The notes: generated by a model from the sequence alone, not told the origin. Counted from the first letter of the stretch, positions 7,567 to 14,849 are shown. The stretch is 31,826 nucleotides of DNA from CAYVBN01 sp964538565 (GCA_964538565.1 CAZIGW010000273.1:1-31826), one strand, 5' to 3'. Made by a program: numbers and translations.

Positions 7567-8330
7567 AGTGCGCGGAAGCGGAGGTTCTCCTGCATGCGCT
7601 GATCGACCGGGAGCTCGACGCCGGTCACGCGCGCGAGGTCGAGGCGCATATCGCGGAATGTCCGCGCTGTGCGGCGCAGCTGCGCGCCTTCACGGAGCTG
7701 CACGGCGCGTTGGCGGCCGAGGAACTGCGGTTGCCGGCGCCTCCCGGCCTGCGTCGGCGCATCGAGGCGGCGTTGCCGGCGCCGGCGCGCGAAGGCACGA
7801 GCCGCCGTTCGATGCTCAAGGGCTTCGCGCTCGGTACGGCGTTGTCGACCGCGCTCGCGGCGAGCCTCGTGCTGGTCATCGTGCAGGACGATCGCAGCCG
7901 GCGCGTGCGCGACGAGGTCGTGGCCGCGCACCTGCGCTCGCTCCAGGCCAACCATCTGCTCGACGTGCAGTCGACGGACCGGCACACGGTCAAGCCCTGG
8001 TTCAACGGGCGCGTCGACGTCGCGCCGCCGGTGATCGATCTCGTCGCGCAGGGATTCACCCTGCTCGGCGGCCGGCTCGACTACATCGAAGGCAGGACCG
8101 TGTGCGCGCTCGTCTACCGGCGGCGCCAGCACATCATCAACCTGTTCGTCGCGCAGCGATCTTCGGGCGACCTGTTTGCGGCGAAGGACGACGCCTTCCA
8201 GGGCTACAACATCCGCCACTGGAGCGCGGGCGGCCTCGAATTCTGGGCCGTCAGCGATCTCGCCGCCGACGAGCTGCAGGAGTTCGTCGACAAGTTCCGG
8301 GCGCAGGCGCCAGTCGACGGAAGGACGTGA
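7563..8330 (+). CDS. zinc-finger transmembrane anti-sigma factor
   Basis: This 255-residue protein has the classic zinc anti-sigma layout. The cytoplasmic N-terminus carries Cys3 and the HIAECPRC motif (His29, Cys33, Cys36). A positively charged stretch (SRRSMLK) precedes one membrane helix at about 86–107 (GFALGTALSTALAASLVLVIV), and a periplasmic domain of about 145 residues includes RTVCALVYRRRQHIINLFV. It should hold the co-encoded sigma factor inactive until a signal at the envelope or zinc site releases it. The ATG at 7563 overlaps the sigma stop codon. It ends 22 bases from the recF stop, transcribed from the opposite strand. The periplasmic position of its sensor and of the two exported proteins in the same operon fits an envelope or copper/redox signal, but the signal itself is inference. 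Confidence 0.9.
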   Translation: MKCAEAEVLLHALIDRELDAGHAREVEAHIAECPRCAAQLRAFTELHGALAAEELRLPAPPGLRRRIEAALPAPAREGTSRRSMLKGFALGTALSTALAASLVLVIVQDDRSRRVRDEVVAAHLRSLQANHLLDVQSTDRHTVKPWFNGRVDVAPPVIDLVAQGFTLLGGRLDYIEGRTVCALVYRRRQHIINLFVAQRSSGDLFAAKDDAFQGYNIRHWSAGGLEFWAVSDLAADELQEFVDKFRAQAPVDGRT

Positions 8331-8352
8331 GACCCAAGCCCGCGCGCCGAAT

Positions 8353-9489
8353 TCACCCGACGCGCACGACGCGACCGGGCGAGACGTGCAGGCGGTCCGT
8401 CGCAACGCCCATCCGGGCGAAGGCGGCCTCGTCGGCGCCGGTCATCCACACCTGGCCGCCGAGGCGATCGAGCTCCTCGAACAGCGCCGCGCGGCGAACG
8501 GGGTCGAGATGGGCGACGACTTCGTCGAGCAGCAGCACGGGTGCGAATCCCGTCATCTCGGCGATGAGCTGCGCGTGCGCCAGCACCAGCCCGATCAGCA
8601 GCGCCTTCTGTTCGCCGGTCGACGCCTCGCGCGCCGGAATGGCCTTCGCCTCGAACGCCACCGCGAGGTCGGTCAGGTGCGGACCCTCGAGCGTGCGGCC
8701 GGCAGCGGCGTCGCGCGCGCGGTTCTCCTTGAGCATCGCGCGGTAGCGGTCCTCGACGTCGACCGCCGCGTGATCGGCGACGAGGCCTTCCATGAACCCG
8801 TCGAGCGCGATCGCGGCCGAGGGGAAGCTGGAGTCGCGTCGCGCCGCAAGCGCCGCGGCGAGGCGGTGCACGGTTTCGGCGCGCGCGGCGGCGACCGCGA
8901 CGGCGAGTTCGGCGGTCTCGTGCTCCGCCGCATCGAGCCAATGCGTATTGGGCTCGCGCTGTTCGAGCAGGCGGTTGCGCGAGCGCAGCGCGCGTTCGAG
9001 CGCATTGACACGGGATCCATGCTCCGCGTCGACCGCGAGCACGAGGCGGTCGAGAAAGCGCCGCCGCTCGGAGGCCGGACCGAGAAACAATCCGTCCATG
9101 GAGGGAACGAGCCAGACGACGCGCAGGTGATCGCAGAACGCCGTGGCCGAGCCGACCGGCTCGCGATCGATGCGGCACTTGCGCGTGGCGGCCGCACCCT
9201 CGGCCCCGGGCGGCTCGATGCCGGTCCCGAGCGCGACGAGCCCGAGCGCGCCTTCGACATCGGCGGCCACCGCCCAGGAGCCGTCGCCCTCGCGGAACCC
9301 GACCTCGTCGAGCGTGGCGCGGCGCAGCCCGCGGCCGGGGGCGAGAAAGGAGATCGCTTCGAGAAGGTTCGTCTTGCCGGCGCCGTTCGGACCCGTGATG
9401 ACGACGAGCCGGCCTTCGACCGTGACGCTCGCGGCGCGATAGCTGCGAAAATTCGCGAGAACCAGGCGACAGATTCGGGCAGCGGTCAT
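8353..9489 (-). CDS. recF: DNA replication/repair ATPase RecF
   Basis: RecF is an SMC-like ATPase that helps load RecA at single-strand gaps with RecO and RecR. The 378-residue product has the N-terminal RLVLANFRSYR strand, Walker A at 33–41 (GPNGAGKTN), the ABC-type signature STGEQKALLIGLVLAHAQL, and Walker B with LLLDEVVAHLD. Length is normal for the family. I chose the ATG at 9489 (MTAARICRL) because family members begin a few residues before this strand; a GTG at 9549 would add 20 unrelated residues. It lies 88 bases after dnaN on the same strand and is probably co-transcribed with it. Confidence 0.96.
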   Translation of the reverse strand: MTAARICRLVLANFRSYRAASVTVEGRLVVITGPNGAGKTNLLEAISFLAPGRGLRRATLDEVGFREGDGSWAVAADVEGALGLVALGTGIEPPGAEGAAATRKCRIDREPVGSATAFCDHLRVVWLVPSMDGLFLGPASERRRFLDRLVLAVDAEHGSRVNALERALRSRNRLLEQREPNTHWLDAAEHETAELAVAVAAARAETVHRLAAALAARRDSSFPSAAIALDGFMEGLVADHAAVDVEDRYRAMLKENRARDAAAGRTLEGPHLTDLAVAFEAKAIPAREASTGEQKALLIGLVLAHAQLIAEMTGFAPVLLLDEVVAHLDPVRRAALFEELDRLGGQVWMTGADEAAFARMGVATDRLHVSPGRVVRVG

Positions 9490-9495
9490 GGCGAA

Positions 9496-9509
9496 GCCTG
9501 CCGGCAGGC
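9496..9509. repeat. 14-bp perfect palindrome in the recF leader
   Basis: GCCTGCC followed directly by its reverse complement GGCAGGC, ending 6 bases before the recF ATG. It covers the only SD-like purine stretch (GGCAGGC) for that start. It could limit recF translation or be an operator, but a GC-rich palindrome of this length can also arise by chance. Confidence 0.3.
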
Positions 9510-9577
9510 AATCAGAATGCGGAACGCCCGAGCCTTGCCGCGCCAGCACCTTCTGCCCGCCGCGGGCGAGAGACGGA

Positions 9578-10696
9578 TCAAACCCGCATCGGCATCAGGA
9601 CGTAGAGTGCGCCCCGGGCGTCCTTGTCCTGGATGAGGGTCGGCGAGCCGGGATCGGCAAGCTTGAGCACCGCCGCCTCGCCCTCGATCTGCGCCGCGAT
9701 GTCGAGCAGGTAGCGGGAGTTGAACCCGATGTCGATCGGATCGGCGTCATAGGCGACCTCGAGCTCTTCCGTGGCGCTGCCGGAATCCGGGTTGGTCACC
9801 GACAGGACCAGGCGCCCGGCGGAGAGCGCGAGCTTCACGGCGCGCCCGCGCTCGCTCGAGACCGTGGACACGCGATCGACCGCGGATTCGAACTCGTGCT
9901 TGTCGACCTCGAGGATCTTGTCGTTGCCGGTCGGGATGACGCGGGCGTAGTCCGGGAAGGTGCCGTCGATCAGCTTGGACGTCAGCACCACGCTGCCGAT
10001 GGTGAAGCGGATCTTCGCCTGCGACAGCTCGACGTGGACCTCGGCCTCCGCGTCCTCGATCAGGCGCTGCACCTCGTTGACGGTCTTGCGTGGGATGATG
10101 ACGCCCGGCATGCCGACCGCGCCGTTCGGCGCCGGCAGGTCGACCTGGGCCAGCCGATGGCCGTCGGTGGCGACCGCGCGCAGCGACACGCTCTTGCCGC
10201 TGCCGGTCGTGTGCAGGTAGATGCCGTTGAGGTAGTAGCGCGTCTCCTCGGTCGAGATCGCGAACTGGGTCTTTTCGATCAGGCGCTTGAGGTCGGCGGC
10301 CGCGAGCATGAACTTGTGCGTCATCTCGCCGACCGCGAGATCGGGAAAGTCGCTCTCGGGCAGGCTCTGCAGCGTGAAGCGCGAGCGGCCGGCGCGGATC
10401 GACAGGACTGCGCGATCGCCGGAGGATTCCAGCACGATTTGCGAGCCCTCCGGCAGCTTGCGCACGATCTCGTAGAACATGTGCGCCGGCACGGTGGTGA
10501 CGCCGCCCGGGCCGACTTCGGCCGAGATCGTCTCCACCACTTCGAGATCGAGATCGGTCGCCTTGAAGCTCAGATTGGAGCGGTCGGCGCGCAGCAGCAC
10601 GTTGGCGAGGATCGGGATCGTATTGCGGCGCTCGACCACGCGATGCACGTGAGCGAGCGACTTCAGGAGTTCGGCGCGCTCAACGGTGACCTTCAT
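9578..10696 (-). CDS. dnaN: DNA polymerase III beta subunit (sliding clamp)
   Basis: DnaN forms the dimeric ring that tethers DNA polymerase III to DNA and serves as a docking hub for repair and initiation-control proteins. The 372-residue product opens MKVTVERAELLKSLAHVHRVVERRNTIPIL, the standard clamp N-terminus. It contains ATDLDLEV, SQFDLPDL-like FTLQSLPESDFPDL and ATDGHRLAQVD, and ends VLMPMRV as in other clamps. The ATG at 10696 is preferred over one at 10717, which adds seven unaligned residues. It lies 215 bases downstream of dnaA, with a GC-rich hairpin between them, so it may have a promoter of its own as well as dnaA read-through. Confidence 0.97.
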   Translation of the reverse strand: MKVTVERAELLKSLAHVHRVVERRNTIPILANVLLRADRSNLSFKATDLDLEVVETISAEVGPGGVTTVPAHMFYEIVRKLPEGSQIVLESSGDRAVLSIRAGRSRFTLQSLPESDFPDLAVGEMTHKFMLAAADLKRLIEKTQFAISTEETRYYLNGIYLHTTGSGKSVSLRAVATDGHRLAQVDLPAPNGAVGMPGVIIPRKTVNEVQRLIEDAEAEVHVELSQAKIRFTIGSVVLTSKLIDGTFPDYARVIPTGNDKILEVDKHEFESAVDRVSTVSSERGRAVKLALSAGRLVLSVTNPDSGSATEELEVAYDADPIDIGFNSRYLLDIAAQIEGEAAVLKLADPGSPTLIQDKDARGALYVLMPMRV

Positions 10697-10867
10697 GCGT
10701 GACCCCGCTCGATCCATGTCCCGAAACTACGTCCGCAGGGAGGGGGAGAGCACCTCGCGCCGCGGCCAGCCCGGCCGCGCCGGGGGCTAGAAAGTGGCGC
10801 GAGGACGCGATTTCGGCAAGGCCCCGAGCGGCCCGGAAGGCCGTTTTTCCAGCATTTCCATGGGTGG

Positions 10868-10891
10868 GGCCGGGCGCCCGGCGGCCCGGCC
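10868..10891 (-). terminator. GC-rich hairpin after dnaA
   Basis: Eight-base perfect arms (GGCCGGGC and GCCCGGCC) around an 8-base loop, beginning 20 bases past the dnaA stop on the minus strand. There is no U-tract, so it is more likely an attenuator, RNA stabiliser or pause site than a full intrinsic terminator. Confidence 0.4.
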
Positions 10892-10911
10892 GCGTCGGGG
10901 ATCGCGCCTGC

Positions 10912-12342
10912 CTATTCCTGCAGCTGGCGCTTGAGCACCTCGATCTCCTCGGCGAGCGCCGTGTCGTTGCCCACCATGGCCTCGATCTTGCGCACGGCGT
11001 GCAGCACGGTCGTGTGGTCGCGGCCGCCGAACCGCCGCCCGATCTCCGGCAGCGAGCGCAGCGTGAGGGTCTTGGCGAGATACATCGCCACCTGGCGCGG
11101 CCGCACCACGTTGGCGGTCCGCCGGGAGGACAGGAGGTCGGAGCGGCTGACATTGTACTGGCGTGCGACGATGCGCTGGATGTCCTCGATCTTGACGCGC
11201 CTCGGCTCCTGCGGCCGGATCAGGTCGCGCACCTCGCGCTCGGCGAGATCCATGGTGATCGGCTGGCCGGTCAGCTTGCTGTGGGCGAGCAGACGGTTGA
11301 GCGCGCCTTCGAGATCGCGCCCGTTGTGGGTGACCGACTTCGCCACGAAGGTCAGCACCGGCAGCGGCACGTCGAAGCCCGGATGATGCACCCGCGCGGC
11401 GGCCACGCGCGAGCGGAGGATTTCGAGCCGAAGTTCCTCGCCGAGCGATCCCATCTCGACCACGAGCCCGCCGGCGAGGCGCGAACGCACCCGCTCGTCG
11501 AGATTCTCGAGGTCGGTCGGCGGCCGGTCGGCGGCGATCACCACCTGCCGGCCGGCATCGATCAGCGAATTGAGCGTGTGGGAGAATTCCGCCTGGGTCG
11601 ATTTCCCCTGCAGGAACTGCATGTCGTCGATGAGCAGCACGTCGATGCCGCGCAACGTCTCCTTGAAGGTCAGCGCCGTCTGCGTGCGCAGCGCCGAGAC
11701 GAAGCCGTACATGAATTTCTCGGCCGTCAGATAGAGCACCTTGCGGTCGGTATTGGCGTTGCCGGCCCAGGCGATCGCCTGCAGCAGGTGCGTCTTGCCG
11801 AGCCCCACCGAGGAATGGACGTAGAGCGGATTGAACATCACGGCGTCGCCGCGGCGCGCGACCGCGACCTGCCTGGCGGCCGCGTGCGCGAGCGTGTTGG
11901 AGCGCCCGACCACGAAATTCTCGAACGTCAGGCGCGGATCGAGCGGCGAGCCGCCGAGCGCGTCGTGGGCTGCGGAGACAGGTCCGCCGCCGGTGCGCAT
12001 TTCGCCGCCGTTGAGCTTGATCTCGCGCACGTCGCGGCGCGCTTCGGCGGACTCGATCGGCTTCGCCGGCGGCGGAAGCGTGCGCAGCACCGCCGAGCGA
12101 ACGGTCACGTCGATGCGGCGCACGGCCGGCTCTTCGGCCTGCCAGCAGGCGAGCACGCGCTCGGAATAGTGCGACTGGATCCAGCTCTTGAGAAAGCGGG
12201 TCGGAACGGAGAGGTGCGCGGTATCCGACTCGACTCCTTCGAGCTCCATGCGGGCGAACCAGCTCAAGAAGATGTCGTCGCCGACTTCGGCGCGCAAACG
12301 GCCCTTAACACGCGACCAACGTTCTTGATCGATGTGCGTCAT
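10912..12342 (-). CDS. dnaA: chromosomal replication initiator DnaA
   Basis: DnaA binds origin boxes and melts the origin in its ATP form. The 476-residue product has domain I (RWSRVKGRLRAEVGDDIF, SWFARMELEG), a short linker, and the AAA+ domain with Walker A in SSVGLGKTHLLQAI, Walker B in VLLIDDMQFLQGK and the sensor-region RSRLAGGLVVEM. The DNA-binding domain IV has RPRQVAMYLAKTLTLRSLPE and the signature GRDHTTVLHAVRKIE. I chose the ATG at 12342 (MTHIDQERWS): it has GGAAGAG nine bases upstream and matches where related alphaproteobacterial DnaA proteins begin. An in-frame ATG at 12450 has no SD and would add 36 residues. The leader contains an unusual inverted repeat. dnaN and recF follow on the same strand. 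Confidence 0.97.
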   Translation of the reverse strand: MTHIDQERWSRVKGRLRAEVGDDIFLSWFARMELEGVESDTAHLSVPTRFLKSWIQSHYSERVLACWQAEEPAVRRIDVTVRSAVLRTLPPPAKPIESAEARRDVREIKLNGGEMRTGGGPVSAAHDALGGSPLDPRLTFENFVVGRSNTLAHAAARQVAVARRGDAVMFNPLYVHSSVGLGKTHLLQAIAWAGNANTDRKVLYLTAEKFMYGFVSALRTQTALTFKETLRGIDVLLIDDMQFLQGKSTQAEFSHTLNSLIDAGRQVVIAADRPPTDLENLDERVRSRLAGGLVVEMGSLGEELRLEILRSRVAAARVHHPGFDVPLPVLTFVAKSVTHNGRDLEGALNRLLAHSKLTGQPITMDLAEREVRDLIRPQEPRRVKIEDIQRIVARQYNVSRSDLLSSRRTANVVRPRQVAMYLAKTLTLRSLPEIGRRFGGRDHTTVLHAVRKIEAMVGNDTALAEEIEVLKRQLQE

Positions 12343-12351
12343 CTTGGTCGT

Positions 12352-12358
12352 CTCTTCC
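12352..12358 (-). promoter_or_regulatory. dnaA ribosome binding site (decides the start)
   Basis: On the minus strand GGAAGAG ends nine bases before the ATG at 12342. The alternative ATG at 12450 has no purine-rich stretch before it. This supports the shorter DnaA. Confidence 0.6.
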
Positions 12359-12380
12359 ACGTTCAATTGTGTTTTCGAGC

Positions 12381-12466
12381 CGATCGAGTCCGACGGACGC
12401 GGTTGCGCGCTGCTGCGAAGAACAGTCGCGGGGGATGCGAGCTCAGTCATCTGGTCGACTCGATCG
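12381..12466 (-). repeat. long-range inverted repeat in the dnaA leader with a GANTC site in each arm
   Basis: CGATCGAGTCCGAC at 12381–12394 is the reverse complement, apart from one bulged C, of GTCGACTCGATCG at 12454–12466. The arms are 59 bases apart. In the dnaA mRNA they could pair to a 13-bp stem ending about 38 bases before the ATG at 12342 and upstream of the ribosome binding site. In DNA each arm contains GAGTC/GACTC, the CcrM methylation site of alphaproteobacteria. Confidence 0.6.
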
Positions 12467-12926
12467 TACGAAGTTGATTTCGGCCGCCCGCCATGCCGGC
12501 AACAGCGGCCTCGTCAGTTCCGGAGAGCCTTCGGCTCAGCCGCCGGTGGGCGACGCAGCCAAGCCAAGCCGCGCCGGCGGCGCTCGGCCGGCGAGGGCGA
12601 GGGGCATGGGATCGGCGTGGGGCGCATGCGTCCGCTGGCCACCCCGGACAGCGATGGTCGAGATCGATCCCTGCCACATCATCTTCGTAATGCCCCCTCG
12701 TTTTAAATGGCGGAGAACTGAATAGAGTTCCCGCTTTATTTTGTTTTCAACGTAGTTCGCCGCCTCTTTGTGCCGCTATACTCTACAATCAGCAGCATCG
12801 CCAAGGTCAGATCAAGATCTGTACGCCGCAAACTCTTGGTGATCGTCACTTTGACCGGAAGCGAGCAGACAACACACGCCCACTCTCATCGGCGATGAGC
12901 GCGAAACCAGACCTTTTACTGAAAAC

Positions 12927-12952
12927 TCCCGGAGCCCCGGGAAGCGTTTTTT
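12927..12952 (+). terminator. terminator-like hairpin of uncertain use
   Basis: Six-base arms TCCCGG and CCGGGA around AGCC, followed after four bases by six T residues on the plus strand. On the minus strand the same hairpin is followed by a weaker GTTTTC. No plus-strand gene precedes it, so it may stop antisense or small RNA transcription, or act on the minus strand upstream of dnaA. Confidence 0.4.
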
Positions 12953-13045
12953 AAAAATACACAGGTCCCCCTCCGCTGCAACGCCCCCTCCTCCGGTGCG
13001 CAGGCGCGAACAGATAAACCGGGCCGGCCGGGTTCCCGCCAATCG

Positions 13046-13060
13046 TTAAAAATGGGTTTA
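13046..13060. promoter_or_regulatory. CtrA-like binding site
   Basis: TTAA-N7-TTTA, with flanking G and C, differs by one base from the TTAA-N7-TTAA site bound by the alphaproteobacterial cell-cycle regulator CtrA. It lies about 700 bases upstream of dnaA. A single near-match in a gene-free region is weak evidence. Confidence 0.3.
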
Positions 13061-13235
13061 CAAGCCGTTGATCACGCGTGCGGAATCTGGGGGTCCCGCG
13101 TCTCCGCAGGCTCATAGGGTGAGGCAATTTTGTGGCAGCGGACGTCGGGCCGGCTCGCCGCGGCGCGGCCCGGATTCAAACTCCGCGTCTGCGCTTTCCC
13201 CTTAAGCCCTTATTGGCCCAACGTTTTTTTTGAGC

Positions 13236-13257
13236 AAAAAAGCAAGGTAGCCTTGCT
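13236..13257 (-). terminator. intrinsic terminator downstream of rpsT
   Basis: Read on the minus strand, AGCAAGG and CCTTGCT form a perfect 7-bp stem with a CTA loop, followed at once by a run of T residues. This is a standard Rho-independent terminator. It lies about 250 bases after the rpsT stop, so the rpsT transcript would have an unusually long 3' untranslated region. It would insulate dnaA from rpsT transcription. Confidence 0.65.
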
Positions 13258-13504
13258 GTCATGGCAGCGACAAACGGCTGTAACGGCCCCGTCATCGAGC
13301 CCCGATTAACCATTTCCTCCGACTGTGGCATTTGGAGCACAGCGCCGTCCGTCGGTGAGGGGCTCGGCGGTCTGCGGCTGCCGCAGGCGTGCGTGCGCAA
13401 CGACGCGAGGCCCGGCTGCCGCAAGGACGGCCAGGAGCCAGGCGTCTGACAACGGTCAAACGTTAGGGAAAAGGAAGCGGCGGAATTGACGGCAAGCGGC
13501 GCGG

Positions 13505-13771
13505 TCAGGCGCCGAGCTTGGCAACCCGGCGCGTCAGGCGGGACACCTTGCGGCTCGCCGCGTTCTTGTGGGCGATGCCCTTCTGGGCCGCACGCATGAT
13601 CTCGGGTTCGGCCGCCTTGAGGGCGGCAAGCGCCTTGGACTTGTCGCCGGCGGCGATCGCTTCTTCCACGGAGCGCACGAAGGTGCGCATCCGCGACCGC
13701 CGGGCCTGGTTGATCTCGGTACGGCGGGCGATCTTGCGCGCGGCTTTCTTGGCGGACTTGGTATTGGCCAT
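13505..13771 (-). CDS. rpsT: 30S ribosomal protein S20
   Basis: S20 binds 16S rRNA early in assembly of the small ribosomal subunit. The 88-residue, very basic product starts MANTKSAKKAARKIARRTE and contains RRSRMRTFVRSVEEAI and AQKGIAHKNAASRKVSRL, all typical of the three-helix S20 family. The ATG at 13771 fits the universal N-terminus; an in-frame codon at 13810 would add 13 residues. Position upstream of dnaA on the same strand is conserved in many Hyphomicrobiales. A strong promoter lies about 90 bases upstream. The nearest strong purine stretch (GAGGAGG) is some 35 bases before the ATG, with a GC-rich hairpin between, so initiation could be structured or regulated, as S20 synthesis is in other bacteria. 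Confidence 0.97.
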   Translation of the reverse strand: MANTKSAKKAARKIARRTEINQARRSRMRTFVRSVEEAIAAGDKSKALAALKAAEPEIMRAAQKGIAHKNAASRKVSRLTRRVAKLGA

Positions 13772-13866
13772 CAGCGTTTCGAGGCCGCCCCGCGAGGCGG
13801 ACCTCCTCACCCTCGATTTGGTAAAGAAGCGTCGGCGGCGAGTTGCTTCGCCGCCAAGTGGGCGAC

Positions 13867-13895
13867 CTTATAGTCAGGCCTTGGCCGGGCGTCAA
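13867..13895 (-). promoter_or_regulatory. near-consensus promoter of rpsT
   Basis: On the minus strand TTGACG (13890–13895) and TATAAG (13867–13872) are exactly 17 bases apart, close to the housekeeping sigma consensus. Transcription would start near 13860, about 90 bases before the rpsT ATG. The leader then contains a hairpin with 7-base arms at 13834–13855. The -35 hexamer overlaps the loop and right arm of the hairpin that follows the upstream gene. Confidence 0.7.
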
Positions 13896-13904
13896 CGCCC
13901 GGCC
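13883..13904 (-). terminator. hairpin after the aldolase gene, overlapping the rpsT -35
   Basis: Perfect 9-base arms (GGCCGGGCG and its complement) around a 4-base loop, starting 20 bases beyond the stop of the upstream gene. There is no U-tract, so termination may be partial. The same bases supply the -35 of the rpsT promoter. Confidence 0.5.
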
Positions 13905-13924
13905 GGTTCCCGCGCTTCGTGGCT

Positions 13925-14821
13925 TCAGGCCACGCGCTTGGCACGGATTGCGTCGTACCCCGCGCGCACCGCCGCCTGGTCGGCGGCCGAGAGGCCGGTG
14001 AGCGGCGGCAACACCCGTTCCCACGACGGATCCCCGTGAATATGGGCAAGCAGCGCCTTCACCCCGGCGACCAGCGGCTTGCCGTCGAAGAGCCTCCGGA
14101 TGGCGCCCGCCTGCTCGAGGGCGGTGGCATCGCCCCGGTGATAGGCCCGGCTGCAGAGATCGGCGTTGAGGTTGCAGGTCGCCGAAATGCAGCCGGCGAA
14201 CATCCCGCTGCGCGCCTCGAGCAGGGCCGCCTCGTTCGACGGAAAGACCCGGAAACCGGGGGCGAGCGCCGCCACTTCGCGCGCGAAGGGCAGATCGCCG
14301 GAAGAATCCTTGAGGCCGACCACGCGATCGCCGAACGTGTCGAGCACCTGCTTGATGAGCTTCAGGTGCCAGGGAAGGCCCGACTGCGCGGGAAAATGAT
14401 AGAGGTAGATCGGAATCGGCTTGTCTTCGGTCGCACGGATGATGGCGTCCAGATAGGCGATCAATCCGTCGTCCGCGACGCCCTTGTAGTAGAACGGCGG
14501 CAGAACGAGCGCTCCGGCGAAGCCAAGCTGCGCGGCGTGTCGCGTCAGCGCCACGGCGTCGGCGACCGCCGCCGCGCCGGTGCCCACCATCAGGCGATCG
14601 AGCGGCAGCCCGTCGTCCCGGTAGGCGGTCATGACCCGCTGGCGCTGCGCCACGGAAAACGACGTCGCCTCTCCGGTCGTCCCCAGCACATTGAGGCCGT
14701 CGCAACCGTGCTGCAGCAGATAGCGGGCGAGCGTGATCGAACGCATGCAGTCAGGCTCGCCGATCTCGTCAACGGCGGTGGCGATGGCGGCGACGACGCC
14801 CTGAATGCTGGACTTTGTCAC
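13925..14821 (-). CDS. DHDPS/N-acetylneuraminate lyase family aldolase
   Basis: The 298-residue protein is a class I aldolase of the DapA/NanA family. Visible are the GTTGE pyruvate-binding loop (47–51), Tyr141 in IYLYHFP, and the Schiff-base Lys171 in VGLKDSSG. It should condense or cleave a pyruvate-containing substrate in the cytoplasm. It is unlikely to be the lysine-pathway DapA: the YNVPxRT segment that carries the carboxylate-binding arginine in DapA is replaced by YHFPAQSG. A sugar-acid or hydroxy-oxo-acid aldolase is more likely; the substrate is unknown. It starts 28 bases after the maeB stop on the same strand, so the two are probably co-transcribed, which fits a shared interest in pyruvate. 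A hairpin follows the stop. Confidence 0.88.
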   Translation of the reverse strand: MTKSSIQGVVAAIATAVDEIGEPDCMRSITLARYLLQHGCDGLNVLGTTGEATSFSVAQRQRVMTAYRDDGLPLDRLMVGTGAAAVADAVALTRHAAQLGFAGALVLPPFYYKGVADDGLIAYLDAIIRATEDKPIPIYLYHFPAQSGLPWHLKLIKQVLDTFGDRVVGLKDSSGDLPFAREVAALAPGFRVFPSNEAALLEARSGMFAGCISATCNLNADLCSRAYHRGDATALEQAGAIRRLFDGKPLVAGVKALLAHIHGDPSWERVLPPLTGLSAADQAAVRAGYDAIRAKRVA

Positions 14822-14849
14822 AGCGGTCTCCCCTCCATGTTCGCCGGGT

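Larger units (their letters stand above)
12343..13504. other. gene-free region between rpsT and dnaA
   Basis: No convincing coding sequence lies in these 1162 bases; the open frames are short or read as antisense-like translation. It contains AT-rich patches (about 12695–12790 and 12944–12962), four GANTC sites (12386, 12457, 13083, 13173), a CtrA-like site, a 14-base palindrome CAGATC-AA-GATCTG at 12808–12821, the dnaA leader and two terminator-like hairpins. I searched both strands by eye for the DnaA box TTATCCACA and saw none with two or fewer mismatches. So it is better described as the dnaA regulatory region than as a proven origin. Confidence 0.6.

Noticed and set aside
12342..12450. 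Longer DnaA starting at the ATG 12450
   Set aside because: No ribosome binding site, and the extra 36 residues do not resemble DnaA domain I; the inverted repeat would fall in coding sequence.
10699..12477. 592-codon open frame antisense to dnaA
   Set aside because: Shadow of dnaA, no recognisable domain.
13261..13449. 62-codon plus-strand frame upstream of dnaA
   Set aside because: It overlaps the rpsT terminator, has no ribosome binding site and reads as random sequence.
12343..13504. Calling this interval oriC
   Set aside because: No DnaA boxes seen; dnaA proximity alone is not enough in alphaproteobacteria, where the origin is often elsewhere.
13925..14821. Annotation as dapA (lysine biosynthesis)
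   Set aside because: The segment that carries the DHDPS carboxylate-binding arginine is replaced by YHFPAQSG, so only the wider family is supported.
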